Below are positions 1 to 8,581 of a DNA stretch of 64,000 nucleotides, piece after piece. This stretch comes from Bradyrhizobium sp. CCGB01. Lineage in GTDB: Bacteria > Pseudomonadota > Alphaproteobacteria > Rhizobiales > Xanthobacteraceae. The position numbers and the translations under genes were made by a program. The stretch is from the NCBI RefSeq assembly GCF_024199795.1, contig NZ_JANADK010000001.1, positions 3,410,001 through 3,474,000 on the forward strand. The letters run 5' to 3'. The notes beneath the pieces are model-generated. The model was not told where the DNA came from. It did no database searches and was given only the letters and a program-made list of their open reading frames with translations. Position 1 is the first letter of the stretch; each line of letters opens with the position of its first letter.

Positions 1-1
1 C

Positions 2-883
<882 letters not shown>

Positions 884-894
884 GGGAGAGCATC

Positions 895-1680
<786 letters not shown>

Positions 1681-1692
1681 GGAACGAGTGAC

Positions 1693-2580
1693 ATGATCGA
1701 CATCGGCTTCATTGGACTTGGCACCATGGGACGGCCGATGGCCGGCCATCTTCTGGCCGCGGGCCATCGTGTTCACCTGCATGACGTTGCTCCGGTCGCG
1801 CCCGACCTGATCGCGGCCGGCGGCGTCGCCTGCAAGTCAGCCAAGGACGTGGCGGAGGAGGCGGACGCCGTCATCATCATGGTGCCGGATACGCCGCATG
1901 TGGAGGCTGTGCTGTTCGGCAAGGACGGTGTCGCGAGCGGCATCTCCAAGGGCAAGATCGTCGTCGACATGAGCTCGATCTCGCCGCTGGCGACCAAGGA
2001 GTTCGCCAGGAAAATCGAGGCGCTCGGCGCGGACTATCTCGATGCGCCGGTGTCGGGCGGCGAGGTCGGCGCCAAGGCCGCGAGCCTCACCATCATGGTC
2101 GGCGGTCCCGAGCGCGCCTTCAACACCATGAAGCCGGTCTTCGACAAGATGGGCAAGAACGTCACCCGCGTCGGCGCCAATGGCGACGGGCAGACGACGA
2201 AAGTTGCGAACCAGATCATCGTCGCGCTGACGATCGGCGCGGTGAGCGAAGCGCTGCTGTTCGCCTCGAAGGCCGGTGCCGACCCGGCGCTGGTGCGGCA
2301 GGCGCTGATGGGCGGCTTTGCGTCCTCGCGCATCCTCGAAGTGCACGGTGAGCGGATGGTGAAGCGCAATTTCGATCCGGGCTTCCGCATCGAGCTGCAC
2401 CAGAAGGACCTCAACCTCGCGCTTGAAGGGGCTCGTGCGCTCGGCCTGTCGCTGCCGAACACGGCGGTGGCACAGCAGCTCTTCTCGGCCTGCACTGCGC
2501 ATGGCGGCAAAGCCTGGGATCATTCGGCGATGGTGCGCGCGCTGGAACTGATGGCAGGGCACGAGATCGCAGCGGCGTAA
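1693..2580 (+). CDS. glxR: 2-Hydroxy-3-oxopropionate (tartronate semialdehyde) reductase
   Basis: Reduces tartronate semialdehyde to D-glycerate with NAD(P)H, completing glyoxylate conversion. The 295-residue protein is a beta-hydroxyacid dehydrogenase: N-terminal dinucleotide motif GLGTMGRPMAG at residues 9-19, substrate-binding DAPVSGGEVGA, and the catalytic lysine (K170) in TKVANQI. It starts 12 bases after hyi with GAGGAACGAGTGAC upstream. Its stop is followed at once by a short perfect inverted repeat, suggesting the end of the gcl-hyi-glxR unit. Confidence 0.94.
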   Translation: MIDIGFIGLGTMGRPMAGHLLAAGHRVHLHDVAPVAPDLIAAGGVACKSAKDVAEEADAVIIMVPDTPHVEAVLFGKDGVASGISKGKIVVDMSSISPLATKEFARKIEALGADYLDAPVSGGEVGAKAASLTIMVGGPERAFNTMKPVFDKMGKNVTRVGANGDGQTTKVANQIIVALTIGAVSEALLFASKAGADPALVRQALMGGFASSRILEVHGERMVKRNFDPGFRIELHQKDLNLALEGARALGLSLPNTAVAQQLFSACTAHGGKAWDHSAMVRALELMAGHEIAAA

Positions 2581-2599
2581 ACTGTTACGGGGTAACAGT
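2581..2599 (+). terminator. Small inverted repeat after glxR
   Basis: ACTGTTAC and GTAACAGT form a perfect 8-bp stem with a GGG loop directly behind the glxR stop codon. The following bases CTTCAG are not a good U-tract, so it may be a weak terminator, an mRNA 3' end stabiliser, or an operator for the next gene. Confidence 0.4.
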
Positions 2600-2694
2600 C
2601 TTCAGAATTGACGCCTCTTTGGCCATGCGGGAACCGGAACAATGCTCCGGCCCCGCGGTTGATGGCGCATGACAATCACTGGAGACATGAGGAC

Positions 2695-3078
2695 ATGAAA
2701 ACCCGTCTTGCGATTTCGTTGGCTGCAGCGTCGCTGCTGGCGTCGAGCGCAGCCTTTGCCCAGTCGACGACCGAACAGGGCGCTAGGGACGGCGCGCGCG
2801 CGGGCGGCGACATTGGCGGTCCGATCGGCGCGATGGTTGGCGGCACCGTCGGTGCAGCCGTCGGCGCGGGTCTCGAAATTCCGAATGCGGTGCTCGGTGG
2901 AATCCCGCGCGATGACTCGGTCGTGATCCGCGAGCGCGTCGTGGTCGGCGAGCCGCTGCCGCCGACCGTGGTGCTGCGCCCGGTGCCGAATTACACCGAG
3001 TATCGCTATGCGGTGGTGAACGATCGCCGCGTGATCGTCGAGCCGCGCACGCGCCGCGTCGTCAAGATCATCGACTGA
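2695..3078 (+). CDS. Exported DUF1236-family protein
   Basis: A 127-residue protein with a clear Sec signal peptide (MKTRLAISLAAASLLASSAAFA, cleavage near residue 23). A short region of glycine-rich GxxxG segments (GGPIGAMVGGTVGAAVGAG) follows, then a C-terminal segment ending YRYAVVNDRRVIVEPRTRRV. That C-terminus is typical of DUF1236 proteins, which are common in Bradyrhizobium. The function is unknown; periplasmic or outer-membrane-associated location is inferred from the signal and the glycine-zipper-like segment. An upstream in-frame ATG at 2608 exists, but ATG 2695 begins the signal peptide and has GGAG about 10 bases upstream. It is probably monocistronic and ends in a strong hairpin. 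Confidence 0.8.
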   Translation: MKTRLAISLAAASLLASSAAFAQSTTEQGARDGARAGGDIGGPIGAMVGGTVGAAVGAGLEIPNAVLGGIPRDDSVVIRERVVVGEPLPPTVVLRPVPNYTEYRYAVVNDRRVIVEPRTRRVVKIID

Positions 3079-3104
3079 TCGATCGGGACATAGGCTAGGA
3101 AGAG

Positions 3105-3133
3105 GGCCCTGCGGAGCGTCGCTCCGCGGGGCC
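3105..3133. terminator. Strong bidirectional terminator hairpin
   Basis: A 13-bp stem (3105-3117 with 3121-3133, one G:T wobble, loop GTC) lies between the end of the DUF1236 gene and the convergent VanZ-like gene, followed by TTAGCTT on the plus strand. Its place between convergent genes suggests it ends transcription from both sides. Confidence 0.75.
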
Positions 3134-3496
3134 TTAGCTTGTGAGGGCCGAATTGGCGCGAAACCGGGTCATGACCCAATCGGCGGCGGCGGCGAGCGCA
3201 AAGCCGATGCAGGCGGTGCCGGCATCGACCAGAAAGTCTTCTAGCCGCGCATGCCGTCCCGGCGCCCAGAATTGCATCAGCTCGAGCGCGCCGATCAGGA
3301 CCACCGCGGCGGCGGCGACGGCCCAGCGGCGATTGCGGTAGGCGAGGCCGAAGGCCAGTCCCACCAGGATGAAGGCGAGGGCATGCTCGCCGTCCTGGCC
3401 GAGGTCGGAATGGGGCCGCAGGCCGGGCGGGCCGAGGGTTGCGAAAGTGACGGCGGCTGCCAGCAGCCAGGCAAAAAAGCGGGCAAAAATGGACAT
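3134..3496 (-). CDS. VanZ-like family membrane protein
   Basis: A 120-residue integral membrane protein with about four hydrophobic segments: FFAWLLAAAVTFATLG, ALAFILVGLAFGLAY, WAVAAAAVVLIGALELMQFW and AGTACIGFALAAAADWV. The pattern of an acidic or histidine-containing loop (GQDGEHALAF), followed by ALELMQFWAPGRHARLEDFLVDAGTA, matches small VanZ-like proteins; the name comes from a teicoplanin-resistance gene but the biochemical role of these short versions is unknown. Start ATG at 3496. It stands alone on the minus strand, convergent with the DUF1236 gene. Confidence 0.75.
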   Translation of the reverse strand: MSIFARFFAWLLAAAVTFATLGPPGLRPHSDLGQDGEHALAFILVGLAFGLAYRNRRWAVAAAAVVLIGALELMQFWAPGRHARLEDFLVDAGTACIGFALAAAADWVMTRFRANSALTS

Positions 3497-3573
3497 CCGG
3501 TGCCGATAGCACGGATTTGCAACGGCCTGTCATGGGGGCCGGATCAGATCGCCGTGTAGTTAATGACGAAACG

Positions 3574-4170
3574 TTAAAGCGGCTCGCGCACGCCGAGGCC
3601 GTGCATGAAGCGTTCCCGGATCTGGACGGGATCTCGGCGGGTGGTGCCGACGCCCGGCTTGTCGTCGATGCGGACCGCGATCAGGCTCGGCTCGGAGGCG
3701 GACATGGCCTCGTCGACCAGCCGCTCGAAATCCTCCTCGTCCGCGGCCCAGGCGCTGTTGGCAAGCCCCGAGCCGGAGGCGATCGCGACGATGTCAGCCA
3801 CGTGTGCCGCCGGCGTCGGCTGCGCACCGGTGATCTGGTAGATGCCGTTGTCCATCACGATCATGACGAGGTTCTTCGGCTTCAAGGCCGCGATCGTCGA
3901 GAGCGCGCCGAGCTGCATCAACAGCGAGCCGTCGCCTTCGAGTGCGAAGACGCGGCGATCGGGCTGCGCCAGCGCGACGCCGAGCGCGATCGGGAAGGCG
4001 AGGCCCATGCTGCCGAGCATGTAGAAGTTCTGCGGACGATGGCCGGCGGCCCAGAGATCGAAATTGGTGTTGCCGATGCCGCCGATCACCGCTTCCTCGT
4101 GCTTGAGCCTGGCGATCAGGCGCGAGGTGATATCGAAGCGGTTCATGACCTTCGTGTTGCGGTTGTCCAT
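3574..4170 (-). CDS. ThDP-dependent decarboxylase, C-terminal (beta) subunit
   Basis: This is the pyrimidine-independent ThDP-binding half of a split decarboxylase related to sulfopyruvate and phosphonopyruvate decarboxylases. It has GNTNFDLWAAGHRPQNFYMLGSMG at the N-terminus and the ThDP/Mg motif EGDGSLLMQLGAL, closed about 25 residues later by VMDNGIYQITG. A GTG overlapping the upstream gene at 4182 is a possible start, but ATG 4170 has GAGG six bases upstream and is preferred (198 residues). It follows the alpha-subunit gene with only a few bases between, and the two must form one enzyme. The exact 2-oxoacid substrate is not readable from sequence. Confidence 0.83.
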   Translation of the reverse strand: MDNRNTKVMNRFDITSRLIARLKHEEAVIGGIGNTNFDLWAAGHRPQNFYMLGSMGLAFPIALGVALAQPDRRVFALEGDGSLLMQLGALSTIAALKPKNLVMIVMDNGIYQITGAQPTPAAHVADIVAIASGSGLANSAWAADEEDFERLVDEAMSASEPSLIAVRIDDKPGVGTTRRDPVQIRERFMHGLGVREPL

Positions 4171-4178
4171 CGCCGGCC

Positions 4179-4739
4179 TCACTTGTCGAAGGTCTTGCCG
4201 CCGGTGAGCAGCGGGTTGAGGATCAGCGCCACCGGCGCCTGCGTGGTGACGGCCTGCTTGATCGAGCGGTCGGCGATGAATTCGAGTTCGTCGAGCCGGG
4301 TGATGGTGTGGTGCTCCAGCGCGAGTGAATCCAGCACCGGGCGCATGGTGCGGCAGACCAGCGATTGCCCGTAATTGAACTCGCCGAGCGTGCCGCGCTC
4401 GGAGACGAACATGATCAGCGGGATCTGGTAGGGCACCGCAAGCGAGGCCAGCACGTTGGCGAGCGTGGCAAAGCCGGAGGTCTGCATCAGCACCGCGCCG
4501 CGCCGTCCGCCCATCCAGGCGCCGGAGACGATGCCGACAGCCTCTTCCTCGCGGGCGGTGGCAAAGGTCGTGAAGAAGGGATCGGCGTGCAGGTTCTTGA
4601 TCAGCGGCGTCAGCACACGGTCGGGCACGTAAGGGATAAGGCTGATCTCGTTCCGCTTCAGGGTTTGCAGGACGATGCCATGCCAGCTCTTTTCGCTGGA
4701 TGCTGGTCCTGCCGAGGCCTGCTGTTCCGCAATCGCCAT
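4179..4739 (-). CDS. ThDP-dependent decarboxylase, N-terminal (alpha) subunit
   Basis: A 186-residue Pyr-domain subunit that pairs with the downstream beta subunit; together they resemble ComD/ComE-type sulfopyruvate decarboxylase and phosphonopyruvate decarboxylase. The conserved glutamate that activates the ThDP aminopyrimidine is in ATAREEEAVGIVSGAWMGGR; QTSGFATLANVLASL and PLIMFVSERGTLGE are further family signatures. The frame stays open far upstream through the divergent gene, but ATG 4739 has AAGGGAGAA seven bases before it. It is divergent from a D-2-hydroxyacid dehydrogenase, which could supply the 2-oxoacid. Confidence 0.83.
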   Translation of the reverse strand: MAIAEQQASAGPASSEKSWHGIVLQTLKRNEISLIPYVPDRVLTPLIKNLHADPFFTTFATAREEEAVGIVSGAWMGGRRGAVLMQTSGFATLANVLASLAVPYQIPLIMFVSERGTLGEFNYGQSLVCRTMRPVLDSLALEHHTITRLDELEFIADRSIKQAVTTQAPVALILNPLLTGGKTFDK

Positions 4740-4982
4740 TGCGTTCTCCCTTGAGCCGCGCATGCTTCTTGGTTCTGGCCGTCGCGGCGACCTGCCGAAC
4801 TTGACGCGGCAGGCGGGATTGTCAACATGTCCCGGCCGGCACCGTGATCTGCGCCAGACGGCCTGCCGTGGCCGGCACCGCCATGTCATAAGCGGCGACA
4901 ACGAGAAAACGGGAGGGACGCATGGACGGGGCGCGGGTGCGCTGGCCTTGCGGGTCTCCATGAGAGAGCCGGAAGGGTCCTG
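4740..4982. other. Divergent intergenic region, 243 bp
   Basis: This region separates the ThDP decarboxylase genes (minus) from the hydroxyacid dehydrogenase (plus) and must carry both promoters. A GGCCGGCACCG sequence occurs twice (near 4833 and 4873). I see no convincing operator or small gene. Confidence 0.4.
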
Positions 4983-6032
4983 ATGTCCGTCAACAGCAAG
5001 CGCGTCTTCTACGTCAAATATCTGGCCAATCCGATCTATATCGACATCCTGAAGGCGCGGCCCGACGTCCGGCTCGACCGCATCGAGAACGAGAGCCCCG
5101 AAGACTTCTACGCGCCGATCCTGAGCGCGGCCCACGTCTATCAGATCGGCGCCGCCCGCGACGAGCTGGCCCCGCATTTTCATGTCGATGCCGCCTTCCT
5201 GAAGCGCACGCCGAACCTGCTGCTCGTCTCCAGCAATGGTGCGGGCTTCGATCCCGTCGACGTCGAGGCCTGCACGGACGCGGGCGTCGTGGTCGTCAAC
5301 CAGTCCGGCGGCAACGCCCATTCCGTCGCCGAGCACGCGCTGGCGATGATGCTGACGCTGTCGAAGCGCATCATCCAGTCCGACCGCCGCCTGCGCCGCG
5401 AGCGCGACGTCAACCGCAACGACCTCGTCGGCAACGAGGTCGAGCACAAGACGGTCGGCATCATCGGCCTCGGCAATGTCGGCCGCCGCATCGCCGCGCT
5501 CTGCAAGGGCCTGCTCGGCATGACGGTACTTGCCTATGACCCGTATCTGTCGGCCGAGGTGATGGCCGAGCGGGGCGGGGAGAAGGTCGAACTCGACGAG
5601 CTGCTGCGCCGCGCCGATTTCGTCTCGATCTCCTGTCCGCTCAACAAGGGAAGCCGCAACATGATCAGCGTGCGCGAATTCGGGCTGATGCAGCCGCATG
5701 CCTACTTCATCACCACGGCACGCGGCTTCATCCACGACGAGGACGCGCTGCTTCAGGCCTTGCGCGACAAGCGCATTGCCGGTGCCGGCCTCGACGTCTG
5801 GTCCAAGGAGCCGCCGCCGCCGGAGCATCCGCTGCTCCAGTTCGACAACGTGCTGGCGAGCCCGCATACCGCAGGCGTCACGATCGAGGCGCGCCAGAAC
5901 ATGGGCCGCATCGCTGCCGAGCAGGTGCTCGAGACGCTCGACGGCAAACGTCCGCCGCGCATCATCAATCCCGAGGTGTGGCCGCGCTATGCCGAGCGCT
6001 TCAAGCAGGCTTTTGGCGTGATGCCCGGGTAG
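4983..6032 (+). CDS. D-isomer-specific 2-hydroxyacid dehydrogenase
   Basis: An NAD-dependent oxidoreductase interconverting a D-2-hydroxyacid and its 2-oxoacid (349 residues). The nucleotide-binding motif GIIGLGNVGRRIA starts near residue 159, and the catalytic triad is visible: Arg247 in TTARGFIHDE, Glu276 in DVWSKEPP and His295 in SPHTAG. The N-terminal 110 residues form the substrate domain. It belongs to the phosphoglycerate/hydroxypyruvate dehydrogenase superfamily but is not a typical SerA, since it has no ACT domain. It is divergent from the two ThDP decarboxylase subunits. A hydroxyacid to oxoacid to aldehyde route is an inference from that neighbourhood. Confidence 0.87.
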   Translation: MSVNSKRVFYVKYLANPIYIDILKARPDVRLDRIENESPEDFYAPILSAAHVYQIGAARDELAPHFHVDAAFLKRTPNLLLVSSNGAGFDPVDVEACTDAGVVVVNQSGGNAHSVAEHALAMMLTLSKRIIQSDRRLRRERDVNRNDLVGNEVEHKTVGIIGLGNVGRRIAALCKGLLGMTVLAYDPYLSAEVMAERGGEKVELDELLRRADFVSISCPLNKGSRNMISVREFGLMQPHAYFITTARGFIHDEDALLQALRDKRIAGAGLDVWSKEPPPPEHPLLQFDNVLASPHTAGVTIEARQNMGRIAAEQVLETLDGKRPPRIINPEVWPRYAERFKQAFGVMPG

Positions 6033-6060
6033 GGAGCGCGCGAAGTCCGATCGCGCTCCC
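6032..6060 (+). terminator. Hairpin after the hydroxyacid dehydrogenase gene
   Basis: GGGAGCGCG (6032-6040) pairs with CGCGCTCCC (6052-6060) across an 11-base loop, beginning on the last base of the stop codon. There is no clear U-tract, so termination is only likely. Confidence 0.5.
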
Positions 6061-6150
6061 ATCGTTGGTTATCGGGATGAAAGCAGAAAGCGGCGCATTT
6101 TACCGATGGCGTGAGTGATCGCGTATGACTTGTCCTGTAGATCAGGGGAC

Positions 6151-6600
6151 ATGAGCATATTATCGATTGCGACATCCGGACTTTCCGCGGCGAGTTTGCG
6201 TGTGAACGTGGCCGCGAGCAACATCGCCAATGTCAGCACGACCGGCCCGCTACCTGCGTCAGGCGGATCAAGCGCGTCGGCCGGTGCCAGCGGTCCCGGC
6301 ATTGGTCCGACGTTTCCCGCGGCCTACGTGCCGTTGCGAGTCGATCAGGTCTCCCAATCGAGCGGCTCGACACCCGGCGGCACGATCGCGACGGTATCGA
6401 CGGTGTCGCCGAGCTTTACCGCACAATCCGACCCAGGTGCTCCCTTCGCAAACCAGGACGGCCTGGTCGCAGCGCCGAATGTCGATCTCGCTGGCGAATT
6501 CGTTGAGCTGGCGACCGCAAAGTACAGCTTCATTGCGAATGCGAAGGTCATTCAAGCTTACGCCGAGACGGAAGACACACTACTCGACATCAAGGCGTGA
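6151..6600 (+). CDS. Orphan FlgC-like flagellar basal-body rod protein
   Basis: A 149-residue protein with the N-terminal flagellar rod signature SILSIATSGLSAASLRVNVA followed by ASNIANVSTTGP, and a C-terminal rod/hook segment (VDLAGEFVELATAKYSFIAN, then AKVIQAYAETEDTLLDIKA). Both ends match FlgC-type proximal rod proteins, which pack as a coiled coil of N and C termini; the low-complexity serine/glycine middle is short. The chosen start ATG 6151 begins exactly at the signature, although the AGGGGA before it is very close. No other flagellar gene is nearby, so whether it builds a rod is uncertain. Confidence 0.75.
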   Translation: MSILSIATSGLSAASLRVNVAASNIANVSTTGPLPASGGSSASAGASGPGIGPTFPAAYVPLRVDQVSQSSGSTPGGTIATVSTVSPSFTAQSDPGAPFANQDGLVAAPNVDLAGEFVELATAKYSFIANAKVIQAYAETEDTLLDIKA

Positions 6601-6669
6601 TCGCTGACGTCGGACCCTGTCTCGCCAGCCCTCGCTCGTCCGCCGCCACCGGCGTGACGCTGGGGGCCG

Positions 6670-7611
6670 CTACCCCAATTTTGTGCCGAGCTGCTTGAAC
6701 ACGGCCTCGCAGGTCATGAGGTCGAGATGGCCGCCGCCGGCGTTCTTGAAGAACGTGATGTCGGACGGTGACGTGCGTCCCTGTACGCGATCGCCGGCGA
6801 GATCGTAGAGGTCGCCAAGAACATCAGCTTCACTGATCGCGCCGCTGGCGATCGGCTGCAGGATGTCGCCGACGCCGTGGAAGGCGGACTCACGCCTGTC
6901 TACGAAGACACGCGACAGCTTTGCTGCCTCGTCGTCTGCCTCGCGCGTTTGCGGCGTGTAGCCGCCGACCAGGTCCAGATGCGTGCCCGGCCGCAGATTG
7001 CGGCCCCTGATCAGCGGCTGATGCGCGCGGGTGCAGGTGGTGATGATCTCGGCCTCGCGCGTCGCGGCGTCGAGATCAGTGATGGTCTCCGCCCTGACAC
7101 CGTCCGCCGCCAGTCGCTGCGCGAGTTCCGATGCGCGATCCGGACTCCGGTTCCAGATCAACACGCGTTGCAGCGACGGCCGCACGGTGCGATGCCCGCG
7201 GATCAGCCATTCGGACATCTCGCCGGCGCCGACGCAAAGCAGCGTCTCGGGATTGGGCGGCGCGAGCAGTTTCGTGCCCAGCGCGGAGTCGGCCGCGGTG
7301 CGCCAGTGCGTGATCTCGGTCCCGTCCATCGCCGCCAGCGGCCGTCCATTGGTGCCGTCGAACAGCACGCACACGGCCTGCACCGCCGGCATCTTCCCTT
7401 CCGCCAGATTGGCCGGAAAGCTGGTGAACATCTTGCTCGCCATGTAGCGGCCGGGATCGACGGCGCTGCGGATGACGTATTGCGCCTTCTCGCCGCCGAG
7501 AAAGGCATCCAGCACCTCCATCTTCGGCCGGCGGTGCGCGTCTTCCAGGGCGGCAATGAGGATCGGAAAGGTCAGAACTCTCGTCACTTCGGTATCGGAG
7601 ACAAATTGCAA
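6670..7611 (-). CDS. Ornithine cyclodeaminase / mu-crystallin family protein
   Basis: A 313-residue NAD(P)-dependent enzyme of the ornithine cyclodeaminase, ketimine reductase and alanine dehydrogenase family. The N-terminal substrate domain has RSAVDPGRYMASKMFTSFP and ITHWRTAADSALGTKLLA (substrate Arg/Lys region). The Rossmann motif LLCVGAGEMSEWLIRGH follows, then DLVGGYTPQTREADD with the catalytic aspartate region. The start appears to be TTG at 7611, supported by GAGGA seven bases upstream; no ATG fits better. The family covers several reactions, so the substrate cannot be assigned. It stands alone. Confidence 0.82.
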   Translation of the reverse strand: MQFVSDTEVTRVLTFPILIAALEDAHRRPKMEVLDAFLGGEKAQYVIRSAVDPGRYMASKMFTSFPANLAEGKMPAVQAVCVLFDGTNGRPLAAMDGTEITHWRTAADSALGTKLLAPPNPETLLCVGAGEMSEWLIRGHRTVRPSLQRVLIWNRSPDRASELAQRLAADGVRAETITDLDAATREAEIITTCTRAHQPLIRGRNLRPGTHLDLVGGYTPQTREADDEAAKLSRVFVDRRESAFHGVGDILQPIASGAISEADVLGDLYDLAGDRVQGRTSPSDITFFKNAGGGHLDLMTCEAVFKQLGTKLG

Positions 7612-7783
7612 GGTGAAATCCTCATGGACGAGCGGCAGTTGCCCTTAGACCCGCGCGGCGAGTTCCGCAATGAATCTTCCGTCCGGGCTCCTTGGTTTTG
7701 ATCCGCGTCAAAATCTCCTTCCCCCATCCGGCCTAAATGGGACTAGAGTGCCGACGGGCAGGCCGGCGCAGGCAGGAGGTCCC

Positions 7784-7996
7784 ATGTCAACTTATGTCGT
7801 CAGGTTCATGAAGGACGTGCTCGGCCAGTACGGTCGCCAGATCGAGGTTTGCCAGGGCACGCTCGAGATCGACGCCACCGACGAGAACGAAGCCACGGAG
7901 CGGGCGAAGGCAAAATTCTGCAAGGACCAGGCGTTGCACCACTGGTCGCTGCATGCCGACCGCATCCAGGTGAGACCGGCCGACTTTCCGTCGTGA
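7784..7996 (+). CDS. Small conserved hypothetical protein
   Basis: A 70-residue soluble protein beginning MSTYVVRFMKDVLGQYGRQI and rich in charged residues (EIDATDENEATERAKAKFCKDQ). ATG 7784 is preceded by a perfect AGGAGG, the strongest ribosome-binding site nearby, which is good evidence that it is translated. There are no membrane segments or recognisable catalytic motifs. The alternating strand, strand, then Glu/Ala-rich helix pattern suggests a small alpha/beta fold. I do not recognise a function. It is convergent with the GNAT gene, which ends 3 bases away. Confidence 0.7.
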   Translation: MSTYVVRFMKDVLGQYGRQIEVCQGTLEIDATDENEATERAKAKFCKDQALHHWSLHADRIQVRPADFPS

Positions 7997-7999
7997 GGC

Positions 8000-8575
8000 C
8001 TACCGGCCCGGCGCGATGAGCGGCGGGGGCGCCGTCGTTCCCGCGCCGAGAGATCGCTGCACCATCACAGTGTCGGACCAGCGGCCGTGGCGATAGGCGA
8101 CGCCGGAGAGCAGGCCGGCGCGCGCGAAACCGAACTTCTCGTGCAGCGCCAGCGATGGCGCGTTGTCGGCATCGATATAGCCGATCATCTGGCGGAAGCC
8201 GGCCGCCGCACAGGCGTCGATCAGTTCCTGGAGCAGAAGCCGTCCGACCCCGCGGCCAAGATGCTCGTGGTGGACATAGATTGAGTGCTTGGCCGTGTAG
8301 CGATAGGCCGGGCGTTTGCGGAATAGTACCGCATAGGAATAGCCGACCACCTCGCCGCGAAAGGTCGCGACCAGGTGCGGCAGGCGGGTCTGCTTCAAAT
8401 TCTTGCGCCGGTCTCGCAGATCGTCCGGTTCGGGCGCGCCGGTTCCCTCGACATCGCGCGGCACGCCATTGCGGACGTGATGGCGGTAGATCGCCAGCAT
8501 CGCCTCCACATCGCTCTCGCGCGAGGGCCTGACCTGGACCGGTTCGTCGCTTGCGCGCGCAGCTGTTTCGTTCAT
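8000..8575 (-). CDS. GNAT N-acetyltransferase, phosphinothricin-acetyltransferase-like
   Basis: An acetyl-CoA-dependent N-acetyltransferase of about 191 residues. The N-terminal VRPSRESDVEAMLAIYRHHV and the acetyl-CoA motif A HEHLGRGVGRLLLQELIDAC, followed by GYIDADNAPSLALHEKFGFARAG, match the PAT/Bar subfamily that acetylates small amines. ATG 8575 lies six bases from the stop of the Orn/Lys/Arg decarboxylase upstream; a GTG at 8581 is an equally placed alternative. Co-transcription with an amine-producing decarboxylase suggests that the acceptor could be a diamine or agmatine; this is inference. Confidence 0.82.
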   Translation of the reverse strand: MNETAARASDEPVQVRPSRESDVEAMLAIYRHHVRNGVPRDVEGTGAPEPDDLRDRRKNLKQTRLPHLVATFRGEVVGYSYAVLFRKRPAYRYTAKHSIYVHHEHLGRGVGRLLLQELIDACAAAGFRQMIGYIDADNAPSLALHEKFGFARAGLLSGVAYRHGRWSDTVMVQRSLGAGTTAPPPLIAPGR

Positions 8576-8581
8576 CGGCAC

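Noticed and set aside
3134..3496. Teicoplanin resistance gene vanZ
   Set aside because: Only family-level similarity of a short membrane protein; no vanA-type cluster is present and VanZ-like proteins are widespread.
4740..6062. N-terminal extension of the ThDP alpha-subunit frame to 627 residues
   Set aside because: The extension runs antisense through the hydroxyacid dehydrogenase; similarity and a good ribosome site begin at ATG 4739.
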